Positions 24,003-35,085 of a stretch of DNA of 64,000 nt are shown piece after piece. Positions within the stretch are counted from its first letter, which is position 1. Every line of letters starts with the position of its first letter. The notes under the pieces are model-generated. The model did not search any database. It was given only the letters and a program-made list of their open reading frames with translations, and was not told where the DNA came from. This DNA comes from Siphonodentalium dalli. Its lineage: Eukaryota; Mollusca; Scaphopoda; Gadilida; Siphonodentaliidae. A program made the translations under genes and the position numbers. The stretch is taken from the NCBI GenBank assembly GCA_032622095.1, contig CP136064.1, positions 38,800,426 to 38,864,425 on the forward strand. Reading direction: 5' to 3'.

Positions 24003-24757
24003 TACTACTCCGCATATATATGTGTGTGTGGGTCCTTCATAGAATTGAAAACGGCTGCACGGATTGAGCTCAAATTTCGTATATAAGGGTAAAACACACG
24101 GAACGCGTCGTTGTCGCATTTTCGAGCCCCTGCGACCACCCCTTCACCCGTTTTTCACTCCCCAGTCACCGTCAATGGCATGAGTGCTCTTTATGTTTCC
24201 CATATTCGGGTTGATTAACCGATTAACGCTCTTTATTATTGCCTTCGGTTTGCGTTATTATGCGGAGAGATTTATTGGAATTCATAAGATACGGGAACAA
24301 TACTTTTGAGTTCATTTCATCCTTCGTGAATAGCAAGACTGCTGACTGCCAACATTATTCTGCGCATTCCGAAAACGGGTCAGTCACAAGATATGGGAAC
24401 AATACTTTTGCAATTGGATCAGACGCAGTTCATTCTATCTATGCTTTGCAATTCTCCGTGAGTAATAAGACTGCCATTCGTTCGAGTGAATCACTCAGAC
24501 TGGAAACATCTTATGTCCGTCGTTCCTAGGAACGGGGGAGATTTTCATCAGGTAAATCATACCTCCTCTTTTAGGGATGGGTACCATAATTTCTCTTGAT
24601 TAAAAAGGCAGAATTAACTCATTGAAGACCATTAAATTAAAATAATTAATTAATAAAAAGATTGTTTTAATTAAAAACATTAATTTAAATAAAAAAAATT
24701 AATTAAAAAATGTCATGTTTCAGACAAACCACGGCAGTGGCAGGCTAACCTACTAGT
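24003..24757 (+). mobile_element. Second Helitron-like family, copy 2
   Basis: Starts with GTGTGTGTGGGTCCTTCATA and AAAACGGCTGCACGGATTGA as in copy 1. It ends ACGGCAGTGGCAGGCTAACC then CTAG at 24753-24756. 24285-24500 contains a twofold repeat (ATACGGGAACAATACTTTTG and ATATGGGAACAATACTTTTG) that creates a 96-codon frame. 24600-24715 is a TTAATTAAAA-rich tract. Confidence 0.5.
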
Positions 24758-25873
24758 TAAATATATAAGGCTGGTGGTGGATGTTGTAAATTTGAATGAA
24801 TATTCATAAAAATAACTAGTTTGAACAAGATTGTTCTGCATTTCATTTGTTGACACAGCCGATTAAACGATTATCTGGTAACTCCTTGTCATTTTCTATA
24901 GCAATCGCATAAATGTCTCACAAATCAAAGGAAAACAAGATAAATTGAATGTGGATTAAGAAGCTTAGAATGATGAATGGCATAATAACTAACCCGTAAA
25001 TGCATACAGTTATGGTTGGGTATCATGAGGAAAATGAACAAAAATATAATTAGTTCTTATATTGATTCTGGAAGATCTGGATCCAGAAATTACAATATTT
25101 GGGCTAGATAAATATGTTTGTTTTCCACATTCCTATTTACAGTGACTCCTCGTGTAGTGAGAGCACATAGACTTTTGTTTAGAAGATATTTATTCGGTAG
25201 AATGATCAGCAGAAAATGTAAATAGTCTTTATTGGTTCAACGGAAATGAGGTCGTTAAAAAACAAACATGCAAACGATCGACCATGAGGGTTGTCTTGGT
25301 TTCCCGATGTTGACGACTCAAAATGTAAACATGGGATATGTTATGTGGCTCTAACCAATCAACAACGTAGTTTTTTTATTTTATACGTGGAACATTCGGA
25401 GTTATTTTGAGATCTAATCTACATTCGTGTACTACTTTTCTGTCTAGAACTGCAAAATTCAGATAAGGTGGGCGATCAATAAGTATGACATATTCTCAAG
25501 TTTATGCACGCATTGAAGTGGTAAAAATTACCAAGACTATAGATCCCAATTTCATTAACATGACAACCAATCAGATTCACCATATAATTCACTTGATATT
25601 GGACCATTATATAATGGATATTCTAGGTTGTAATTGGCATTAGGTCTAATAATTCAGAGGCGGACTGGCCGTGTGGGTATATGTGGTTGGGCCGCATAAG
25701 TCAATTCATTCAGCAACACATTAGCGGACATAATTCATTGCTCATGCACTTTTTCGCCGATTTAGTAATGCCGCCGAAAAAAGTCAAACTTGGCTCGCAT
25801 TTCACAAAGTGAGGCGGAATCGGGCGACCAGACAGCGGGAAACCCCATGCAGAGCAGCAGAATAATAGTGTTT
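24758..25873. other. No gene seen
   Basis: 24760-24870 resembles 26560-26620 (AAAATAACTAGTTTGAACAA-like), so part is repeat. No gene recognised. Confidence 0.5.
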
Positions 25874-25932
25874 TTCATAAACCTATGAACGCAACGTGAC
25901 GTCACTTCCAATGTCGTTCATAGGTTTATGAA
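25874..25932. repeat. 59-bp hairpin at the left edge of the duplicated host segment
   Basis: TTCATAAACCTATGAACG pairs perfectly with CGTTCATAGGTTTATGAA around a 23-base loop. Confidence 0.9.
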
Positions 25933-26846
25933 CACAATGGTCACGGAAATGACCGGGGATTGTCGGACATTGCCGACTGCTTGATTATCTATATAGTACG
26001 TCCGGATTTGGCAAGAAATTTATTTTGGTCTATAATCAGTGTTGTTGCCCGGTGTTACTGAGCGTTGATCTTCAAAAAGCCCGCTACTCAATAGAAATTT
26101 ATCATTTTCCTTACCGCTACAAATATTCCCCCGAACTTCACAAATATATCATTATGGTAGAACGGCGTGTTGTCGATTTCTCATCCACAGCCGAAACTTA
26201 ATTGTTTGTTTCAGATATAATTCTTGAAATCAACACGTCTACATTGGTTACTAACTAAACAAGACAGTTTGTCATATGTGTATACTTAAAGACACATTAT
26301 GTACTTGTTTGGGTGCGTGAAACTGATAAGTTAGTATTCAGGTGCTATGCCAACTGGAGGAATGTAACATTCTCAAGCAAATCGACTGTACCACTCCATA
26401 GAAAATATTGTCTGAACTACGCTAAATTGTAAATATTTACTACTCGAATCGGGACGCTTTTATCGGCGATAAACTAATAAAAACCATTTCGCCATCGGCA
26501 CTCACTGCATTTAATTAATATATAAGAATAATGGTGTGTGTTGTCAGTTTGGATAAAATATTTGTAAAAATAACCTCTTTAAACAAGATTATTCTCTAGT
26601 TCTATTTGATCACCCTATACCGGAGTGTTTCACATCACTTTAACTGTGAAATTGCGTTTTTTTTCCGTTCTCCGTGAACGGAATCTCAAAATGTTTGGTT
26701 TTACAAAAAACGAGGATTCAAACTTTCTTAATTGAACTCCATGCGTTCATGTAAATAGAAGAATAAATTGTGGGAAAGACAGACAATCCTAGTTCATAAT
26801 GAATTTAAGTATATAAATATAAATAATAAACGGCGGATTCAACGTG
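25933..26846. repeat. Duplicated host segment, copy 1, left part (interrupted by the Polinton)
   Basis: Aligns in order with 37060-37576: GGTCTATAATCAGTGTTGTT, ATATATCATTATGGTA, TCTTGAAATCAACACGT, GAACTCCATGCGTTCAT and AATAAACGGCGGATTCAA occur in both. The right part of copy 1 resumes at 36924 after the Polinton. Copy 1 contains an extra block at about 26330-26630 absent from copy 2, whose inverted copy is at 38216-38505. Confidence 0.8.
26841..26846. repeat. Target-site duplication of the Polinton, left copy
   Basis: AACGTG directly precedes the left terminal repeat and is repeated exactly at 36924-36929. Six bases is the known Polinton target-duplication length. Confidence 0.9.
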
Positions 26847-27809
26847 AGTGGTATTAAGTAGAGGTAATGTCTCTGTCATATATAAGTAGGGGGACAGGGA
26901 AACTCCTCTAATCCCCACCCCCACAGGATTTCATAAATACTACTTATCGAATGTTAAACGTTACATTATCGACTAATTTTAATAGGTGTAGTCGTCGTAT
27001 AATAATCCTCACCCCCACGGGATTTCGTAAATACTATTTAACGAATGTTAAGCGTTATATTACCGACTAATTTAAATAGGTGTAGTCGTCGTATGATAAT
27101 CCCCACCCCCACAAGATTTCGTAAATACTATTTAACGAATGTTAAACGTTACAATACCGACTAATTATATAGGTGTATCAAAAATTAGGTGTTTTACAAG
27201 GCAGATGTTATAGTTAGTCTAAATAGTAACTACTTTAAGGCACAGCCAAGATACAATACGACCTATTTTATGTTAGGTAATAATGTATATCTAATTCAAA
27301 TGGTATAGTCAAGCAAAATATTTCTAGGCAGATGTTATAGTCAAGCTAGCTAGTAACTTTTTGAAGGCATAGTCAATATTTTAGTACGCCCGATTAAATA
27401 CATGTAGTGATAAGAAACTATTTCTAGGCAGATGTTATAGTCAGACTAACTAGAAAACTATTATAAGGGGCATACTTAAGATACAATACGGCAATGTATT
27501 TTATGTTAGAGAATTATGAGTAACTATTTCTAAGCATAATAAGTATATATTAGGTTAAATATGATAGGTTAGTAAAAAAAATACAAATGATGTTAGATAA
27601 TTTGAAATGTTAAATGAAATATTCGCTAGTGAATAAACCTATGCATGTAAAAACCACAGGTCTAAACACATGGAATTTTGTTAATTTGGGAACTTTTCTT
27701 CTATATTATTGTAGATTTGTAGGAAACACGATTCAATCTCATAAAACTCGATAATACAGAGTCTCGTAGAAATCGAAATGTGGAACCCGACACTTAGTTC
27801 CTTTAATGA
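26847..27809. repeat. Polinton left terminal inverted repeat
   Basis: Starts AGTGGTATTAAGTAGAGG and matches the reverse complement of 35916-36923 to its inner end CCTTTAATGA. Its outer part holds three tandem units of about 94 bp (AATCCCCACCCCCAC starts near 26910, 27004 and 27098). Its inner part repeats GGCAGATGTTATAGT-like blocks. Confidence 0.95.
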
Positions 27810-27855
27810 TTAATAATGATAACAAACACAAATAACAATAAAATATATAAATACA

Positions 27856-28157
27856 TTATTCCTCTACGGGTGAATTGCTTGGTCTAATGTCGTCAGTTGA
27901 TGTCTGCTCATCCGTAGATGAAGCGTTTCGTCGCATGTGGTGTACGTTGTATGGTCTATACCGTCTTCTGATCCTATTTGCCGCAGGCCAGATATTATTC
28001 TCCATTCGCATTACTGCTGAATGTCTTTCATTGTTCACTAAAGTCCCATCGGGTATTAATGGGTCAGACAATGAAATCCACCCAGCAGCCTTCTGTATCA
28101 GTAGGCAAGAAAGACGAAAGGTTTTCATCCTTAAATCGGATAGACAAGAACATTCAA
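27856..28157 (-). CDS. Unrecognised Polinton minus-strand ORF, probable 3' exon
   Basis: About 100 codons on the minus strand, ending just inside the left terminal repeat. The upstream edge looks like a splice acceptor: on the minus strand a T-rich run ATATATATTTCAG precedes 28157, and the frame above that is only a TA repeat, so the apparent ATG there is not credible. The product contains KAAGWISLSDPLIPDGTL, then a basic stretch NRIRRRYRPYNVHHMRR and an acidic, Thr/Ser-rich tail. I recognise no family. It could be the last exon of a spliced accessory gene, with 28366-28502 as another part. Confidence 0.35.
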
Positions 28158-28365
28158 CTGAAATATATATATATATATATCTATAAACAATAGTAATCAA
28201 TGTATATTTAAATATAAAATATTTATCGTAAAGCTCCTAATTTAATTTTTCAAAACTAATTCGATATAAATATACTTCAAAATGCAATAATACATCAAAA
28301 CCTATAATTTCACACGATAAAAAAAATATCTGTGAAAACAAATAATGTATCAATAATAATGGAAA

Positions 28366-28502
28366 TCAATTAAATAATAACTTATCTATTATTAAATCAT
28401 AGATTCTATCCAAAATAGTGTCAGCAGTCAAATCCCCGCCACAGTAGCGTACCCAAGCATCTACAAATTCTCGCCTATAATATTGCAACCGCTGCTGTTT
28501 AA
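28366..28502 (-). CDS. Unrecognised minus-strand exon-like ORF
   Basis: A short open stretch without an ATG reads RREFVDAWVRYCGGDLTADT then DRIYDLIID and stops. Its amphipathic, protein-like composition stands out in very AT-rich surroundings. On the minus strand it is preceded by TTTAAACAG, a possible splice acceptor. It may be an exon of the same gene as 27856-28157 or a separate relic. No family recognised. Confidence 0.3.
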
Positions 28503-28950
28503 ACTAGTATTCAACGCGAACAACATTCAAAACATTAATAATTCTTATAATTTGTGAAAATAATAAGGTTCCATAATTCTGAGTTTAAATTTCGAAAAAA
28601 AATGGAAGCAAACGATGCCCAAACTCCAACAAACACTTATAAAGTAAACGAAAAGCAATTAATTTATCGAGTTAAATACCATATAATTTATATATGACAT
28701 CAAGCTGTCATGTCAAGACAGCAATAAAAAAAAATGTCATTAATTATTATCATAAAAGATATTAACAGAATATCTTACATAGTTACCAATAACCATTTCA
28801 ATGAAATGATTATAGATATGTTTTTAAACAGCAACATAGTTTCATATAAACAACACCTGAGTATTTCATCAACGTTACAAAAAACTAGAACACATTAATA
28901 TCTGATAAATTTAATGTTTAAATTACCTAAAATAGAACTAGATAGAATTA
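28503..28950. other. AT-rich non-coding stretch inside the Polinton
   Basis: No credible frame on either strand. It probably holds the promoters and 5' regions of the divergent genes at 28951 (+) and 28366 (-). Confidence 0.4.
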
Positions 28951-29006
28951 ATGGCGCCAAGTCCATTTATTAAGGTGCACGCTTTAAAGAATTACAGATT
29001 TAAAAG
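28951..29006 (+). CDS. Candidate first exon of the Polinton DNA polymerase gene
   Basis: An ATG at 28951 opens 18 codons plus two bases, ending AAAAG at 29006. A consensus donor GTAAGT follows at 29007. A pyrimidine-rich acceptor TTGCCTTTCAG ends at 29306. Splicing 29007-29306 keeps the frame into the polymerase open frame. The alternative is an unspliced start at ATG 29326. The splice is inferred from signals only. Confidence 0.45.
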
Positions 29007-29306
29007 GTAAGTCAATTTGTTTAAATTGTTTTCTTTTCGTCTTATATTCAGCATTTAATCGCAAACTGGCAAATTTCAAACGCTAGATAATACACGTATT
29101 CATCAGAACAAACAAATCCGGGTAACTAATTTTCATAAAAATTGTTGAAGTGAGCACAATTCACGTCTAATCCTATTTTAACAGATTCTTTCCAGCTAAA
29201 TTTATTTAACAGAATTATTATATAATGTTTCATCTAAATTATCCAAAGCTCCATAATTTATCCATAATCATAACGTAACTCAAAGTCCAATAAATTTGCC
29301 TTTCAG

Positions 29307-32300
29307 ATTCCATATTGTCGCAATAATGGCTACGGAAGAACCCTTAAATATACAGCCGGGACCGTTTTATGAGATCACAAAAACGAGAGAAATTCGTTCC
29401 AAAAAGTTCAAAGTCACTAACAAAGTTTACAGTTTAAAATTTCTCAATATACCAGATATATTCGAATCACAAGATATAGAACAATTATTTGACGATATAC
29501 TGAACCATGTTGCACCAGCGTCTGATTTAGATAAATAGGGACAGAGATATGATAGATTAACTTTGAGCCATCCAACATTAGACCTAGATTTATGGGTGGA
29601 TTTTCAAAAAGATACTATCCAAGGAAAATATATTATTAATAAAATTGAATCAATTCAACACAGCAAACAAGAATTCCGTATTGACGGAACTATTATTATG
29701 GATATAACGATAGCATATATTCCTATGGGTTCTGGTCGAATTTTATCGTTGAATCAGAAGCTTTCATCGTCGAAGCAAATTATCACAATGCCAGAATGTT
29801 CAGGACAGTGTACAGATAATTTATGTCTACCTATGTGCATCGTTATGGCGAGAGAAATGATTAAAATACCAGTCAACAAAAATGATGAATTATATATGAA
29901 AAATGTTAGAAATTTTTCCAACGCACGCAGAAAATATAATTCGAAGTATAGAAACAAACAAGCTATACAACTATCTCATGAAGCTGAAATCGATATATCG
30001 TCACCCTGCGACCTATCTGATGTTCAAATAATGCAAATTTTTTTTACAAAACGAAATGTGTATAATCGTCAAAGACAATTGTGATAGAATAATATGGAGA
30101 GGAGAAACTACAGCTACAGCTATTATTTATATTATATACCATAACAAACATTATTGGTTAATGAAAAATGCAGATGGATTGAAATGTTTAAAGCATAAAA
30201 ATACATGTCCACTATGTGGTAAAATGTATGTGAAATCACATACATGTACCAAAATATGTAAATTCTGTAATGGAGAATTACCTTGCAATTTTGATCCATT
30301 TACAGCTGTTAAATGTGATACGTGTGATATTGTATGCAAATCACAAAAATGTTTCGAAAATCATATTCGGAACAACGTCTGCGATAAGTATATTAAATGT
30401 GATGTATGTATGCGTACATACGGAAAAACACAAAACCATAGATGTTACCATAGATACTGTGGAAATTGTTGCTCATTTTATGATGAAGAAAATCAACATA
30501 AATGCTTTATTACAGCGTTAGAATCAAAAAAAGATTTAAAAAATACTAATTATATATTCTACGATATCGAAACATATTGCGACGAAAATAATAGACATAT
30601 ACCATATCTTGTTTGTGCACATATTGTTTGTCAATCCTGTATCAATATATCTGATTTTTCTTTTAATACATGTTTGCAATGTGATCGTACAACATATTAT
30701 AATTTTGGAGTAGACTGTATAGATCAATTTGTTCAGAAAATTTTAAATGTTCACAACAAAGGAATGAAGCCTACTATATGTATAGCTCATAACGCGAGCA
30801 GATATGATGATCACTTCATACTAGACTATTTAGTCAACAATTATATAGATCTAAAAAATTAAAAATAATTCAAAGAAGAAACAAAATATTATCAATTCAA
30901 TTAGGAAATTTGAAGTTTTTAGATTCTTATTTATTTTGTTCGGTGAGTTTAGACAAAGCTGCCAAATGTTTTGGTTGTGGAGAAAATGCGTCAAAATCCT
31001 TTTTTCCACACGGATTTGGAAATAAAGACAATATATAGGTGATTGGCCAGAGATGCATTATTATAATTTAGAACAAATGAGTACAGAACGTATTTTGATC
31101 TTTAATGAATGGTATAAAAAAAACAAAAAACAAAAATTCTATTTTCAAATAGAAGCATTGACATATTGCATGATTGACTGTAAGGTGCTTCATATATGTT
31201 GCTCTAAATTCAGAGATATATTTATGACAACGTGTAACACGGATCCGTTCAGTGAGGGACTCACCCTACCGTCTATATCTTTTCGAATTTTTAGGAAAAT
31301 GTTTATGCCAGAAAATAGTATAGCATTAAATTCGCAGCCGTTGCAAGCTAATTCAACCAAATCGCTATTATGGATAGCTCATTATATCGAGTCTACGGGT
31401 TTTCAATGTCAATATCTAGGAAATTCAAACCAAGAATATGTTCTTTTTAACAAATATAGACTAGATGGATATGGTCACATAAATGGAATAGGACTCGAAT
31501 TTTACGGGTGCGAATATCATTGTCATACGTGTATAAAACAATCAGATAGAAATGCAATTCATCCTCTACAGAAACGGTCGTACAACGATATATATCACAA
31601 AACGATGGAACGAGAAGAAGAAATAAAACAATATATTCCGCTGATAACTATCTGGGAATGCGAATACGAACAAAAATTACAAAGCGATTTAGAATTCAAA
31701 ACATTTATTCAAAATGCCATGGTTTCTGGCACATTAGACCCTCGCAAATCGTTATTCGGAGGCAGGTGCGAAGTTTTCAAATATTTAGCTGAAAAAACCA
31801 AGATGGGTCAGTGTGCAGATATCCTAATGCTAGTATAAGATTTTCAGACGTGAATTCATGGTACCCTGCCATGATGCTTACTAAAAAATTTCCTATAGCA
31901 CACCCCACCGTAATAAAAAATCCTGATTTGAAAGATATCGAAAACTATTTTGGTTTAATTGAATGTCAGATATTACCCCCAAACAATTTAATCTATCCGG
32001 TATTACCAATAAAACTTAAAAGCGGAAAATTAGTTTTTGGTCTATGTAATAAATGTATGACAGATAACAACCAAAACCAATGTGATCACGATGAAAATCA
32101 GAAAAAAATTTATGGCGTGTGGTGCACTCCTGAAATAGAATATGCCATCGCGCGTGGTTACAAAGTTATTCATATATATCAAGTTTGGCATTATTCGGAA
32201 AACGATGAGAAAATTTGTGGTATTTTTAAACCGTTTATATTATATTTCCATCGTCTCAAAACATATGCCAGTCCGTTCCCGCAAAATATTCAAACTCTGG

Positions 32301-32570
32301 AACAAAAACAGCAATTTTGTGAAGAATACGGTAATAAATTTTGCCAAAAACTAGAGAAACATAAAATGAATGAAAATCCAACGATGAGAATGATGGCGAA
32401 ATTGATTATGAACTCTTTATTCGGTCGATTAGCCATGAGAAACGAAATGTCATCGACAAAAATTTGTATAGATACGGACGAATATTTTAAGTTATGGGCC
32501 AACAAAGAAATCAGAATTGAAAATATTAAATTATTTGATGAAGGAGAAATTATGTATGTCACGTATATGG
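29307..32570 (+). pseudogene. polB: Protein-primed family B DNA polymerase (pPolB), broken and 3'-truncated
   Basis: Replicates Polinton DNA from a protein primer. Visible landmarks in order: an N-terminal domain (29326-30080), a Cys/His cluster of zinc-finger type (30209-30505, e.g. CPLCGKMY, CDTCDIVC), ExoI FYDIET (about 30557), ExoII HNASRYDDHF (30786-30820), an FFPHGF segment (about 31005), ExoIII YCMID (about 31163), EFYGCEYHCHTC (about 31498-31533), IWECEYE (31651-31671), PolA motif SDVNSWYP (about 31846; usual form SLYP) and motif B LIMNSLFGR (about 32403). Breaks: a stop at 29536-29538 and frame changes near 30056-30084, 30850-30862, 31036-31053 and 31811-31838. Motif C (DTDS) and the thumb are absent because the reading continues into the penton gene near 32570. 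Non-functional. Confidence 0.9.
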
Positions 32571-33354
32571 TATTATTGCTAGGAAACTTCGGGTTAAAGG
32601 TCCGATTAGATGGAGGAAACGTGTATTTACAAAGATTGAATATGGTGTTATTTTTTATGACAAATGTTCGTTCGAAGATTTGATAGAAAGGATGCAATTA
32701 GTTCAACGAAAATTAATTTAGCATTTTTACAAAGATTCTGAATTTATGTCAGAATTAGAAAAAACAAAATATAAATTAATAGATCCAGGTTTGCATTCAA
32801 TCGATGCGAAAGAGTCACAAACCATATTTGAGGATTTAAACGGGGATGTAGTGATTGACATTAGGGTGAGAAAACGTCGAAACGTGAACTACCTTTGTTT
32901 CACTAGAATGGCAAACCATACAAGCATGTCTCGTTATTCGTTGGCGATGGATTTGCAAATTACAAGGACTTCTGAATTGGAATATCTTCTTAATTTGCGT
33001 GAAAATTATCAACTAAAATTAAAAGATACCGGTGGAAAATCTAAAGACTGTTTTTTAATTGTAACTAATCAATTGGATAATATAGACGCTCTTTATATTT
33101 ATTCAGATATATGTACACATAGTATAGTAGGCGATTCTAATTCTCAATTATTGAAAGTAATATGCCCACGTTCTGATGATATTGTATCAACAGCATATTA
33201 TGAATTCGCAAATTTGCAATTTTATCCTATACATCATAAGAATTTTGACACTATTTCTATATATATTCGTGATTCTTCAGGTTTGCCACCTCCTTGGACG
33301 GATTATGGTAAAACTGTTCTAGTTTTAATATTTAAACGCATTTTGATTGGATAA
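32571..33354 (+). pseudogene. Penton-like minor capsid protein, 5'-truncated, with one stop
   Basis: Would form the capsid vertices (single jelly-roll penton of Polintons/adintoviruses). From about 32576 the frame reads ARKLRVKGPIRW, which fits the N-terminal LA-L-L-G-W-V segment of the family. A TAG at 32719-32721 interrupts it, and 32746-33354 is then open. The C-terminal end has the family hallmark: YPIHHKNFDTISIYIRDSSG, then LPPPW and a VLVLIFKR end (about 33228-33345). Its 5' end is fused to the truncated polymerase without any intergenic sequence. The shape of the join implies a deletion that also removed the extreme N terminus. It is followed 53 bp later by the pX-like gene. Confidence 0.75.
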
Positions 33355-33407
33355 GGATTGACATTAAATATATATGTATATAAATAGATGTTTCATTATT
33401 TAAAGTT

Positions 33408-33773
33408 ATGGCGAATAGTCCTATTCCTATTTTTATAGGAGATAGGTATCAGAGAGGTTACGGACTTGGTTCTATTTTTGGTAAATTAGCCAGATCAATT
33501 GCGCCAATTGCAAAAAATCTGGGAAAATCTCTTTTAATAAAAGGTTTAGAAACAGCCTCTAATGTTGGTAGCGATATATTGAGTGGGCAAAATTTATCAG
33601 AATCTATTCGAAATCGGGTCTAAGAAGCAGCTTTAGATCTTTTACGGCCTAAAAGTAAATTACAAGATAATTCGGATATTCCATCAAAAAGACGTAAATT
33701 ACAAGAATATTCGGATATTCCTTCAAAAAGACGTAGAAAGAGACGTAAAACAAAACGTGATATTTTTGAATAA
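33408..33773 (+). pseudogene. Adenovirus pX-like core/virion peptide, one internal stop
   Basis: The first 71 codons (33408-33623) begin with a short lead and a GYGLGSIFGKLARSIAPI segment, then an amphipathic helix rich in Gly/Ala/Ser, as in the pX/pVI-like small virion proteins found beside the MCP in adintoviruses. After a TAA (33621-33623) the same frame continues to 33771-33773 with two SDIPSKRRK-like repeats and a very basic RRRKRRKTKR tail, probably a nuclear-targeting or DNA-binding region. The stop codon ends 1 base before the MCP start. Function is inferred from neighbours and composition. Confidence 0.6.
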
Positions 33774-35081
33774 ATGAATCCCAACAGCTGTCCAGTTTCT
33801 AAGAGTGAGGTGGATGTTTTTGAAATTCCACCTACAGTGGTAACGATAACAGACGGTTCATTTACAGAGAAACACCCATCGAATTCAAATTATTCAAATA
33901 GTAACGTACTAGAGTTCTTTTTAGAGTCCCCATCTGCACATTATGTTGATCTTTCGGAAAGTTATTTGCAAACCGACGTTAAAATATCGAAAACTGACGA
34001 TACCGCATTCGCTGCTGACCAACACGCGTTTCCAGTAAATAATTTTCTTCATTCTTTATTCGAGAGAGCTGATTTATTATTAAACGGTGTAGAATGTGGA
34101 ATTGGTCGATATTATGCTTATAGATTTTACATAGAAACTTTCTTAAGTTCTACAAGAGAAAATCAATTAGAGAGAACAACTTTATTTATACCTCAGAAAG
34201 GTGGCACTTTGGATGACGTACCGAGAGACATTAGCAGAGGTAGGCAGTTACTTGGAATAATTAAAGACGGTACTAATGCAAAAAAAATTCAATTATGCGG
34301 TAAACTACATTTGGACATGTTTAATCAACCAAAATTGTTAATTCCAAACGTACCCATAAAACTTAGACTGCATAGATCAAAGCCTACTTTTTGTTTACAA
34401 GGTAGTGCTGGTGATTATAAGATTGAGTTGTCAGATACTAAATTGTTTGTACGAACCGTTGAGTTAAGTGATGTCACTTCAAATGAAATAAGCAAAAAGT
34501 TATTAAGTGGAACCAATGCTCAATATCCTTTGGATAGAGTTTCGTTTAAAACATTTAGCGTGGCACCTAGGACTTTAAGCTTGATTAAAGACGATTTGTT
34601 TTTGGGTGATCCATTTCTTCCAAAGAGAGAGTTAATATTTTTAGTAGATAATACAGCATTTAATGGTACTATAACATCTTCTCCTTTTAATTTTAAACAT
34701 TATGATTGTTATGAAATGGAATTGTCTGTTAATGGTAAAACCGTGAATGGACATAAATACGAACAAACTTTCGATGATGATTTATATGTAGGTTCATATT
34801 ACACATTTTTGAATTCTATAAATAAATTATATTGCGAGCAATCTTTCAGAGTGAGTTTTTTTTATTATGCCAATGGTTTTACAACTTTCGGTTTTGATTT
34901 AACTGCCGATCATAATGCAGATAGTTTAGTTTGGCATCCTAAACAGCGTGGTAGTGCACAGTTAAGCGCAAATTTTTTAACAGCTTTACCAGATACAGTA
35001 AATGTAATAGTATATGCCGAATATGATAGTTTTATAGAAATTAGCGGAGAACGTAGCGTTTACACAGGTGGAATATTTTAA
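33774..35081 (+). CDS. Major capsid protein (double jelly-roll, hexon-like), intact
   Basis: 435 codons with no break, in the position expected for the Polinton MCP, between the pX-like gene and the protease. Recognisable family features include VLEFFLESPSAHYVDLS (about residues 45-61), FPVNNFLHSLFERADLLLNG (86-105), YYAYRFYIETFLS (112-124) and PNVPIKLRLHRS (about 191-202). Related animal proteins are often annotated as F54H12.2-like, a known Polinton-derived group. MCP trimers build the icosahedral shell. The start ATG directly follows the upstream stop. This is the only long gene of the element that remains uninterrupted. The double jelly-roll fold is assumed from family, not shown here. 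Confidence 0.75.
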   Translation: MNPNSCPVSKSEVDVFEIPPTVVTITDGSFTEKHPSNSNYSNSNVLEFFLESPSAHYVDLSESYLQTDVKISKTDDTAFAADQHAFPVNNFLHSLFERADLLLNGVECGIGRYYAYRFYIETFLSSTRENQLERTTLFIPQKGGTLDDVPRDISRGRQLLGIIKDGTNAKKIQLCGKLHLDMFNQPKLLIPNVPIKLRLHRSKPTFCLQGSAGDYKIELSDTKLFVRTVELSDVTSNEISKKLLSGTNAQYPLDRVSFKTFSVAPRTLSLIKDDLFLGDPFLPKRELIFLVDNTAFNGTITSSPFNFKHYDCYEMELSVNGKTVNGHKYEQTFDDDLYVGSYYTFLNSINKLYCEQSFRVSFFYYANGFTTFGFDLTADHNADSLVWHPKQRGSAQLSANFLTALPDTVNVIVYAEYDSFIEISGERSVYTGGIF

Positions 35082-35085
35082 CATT

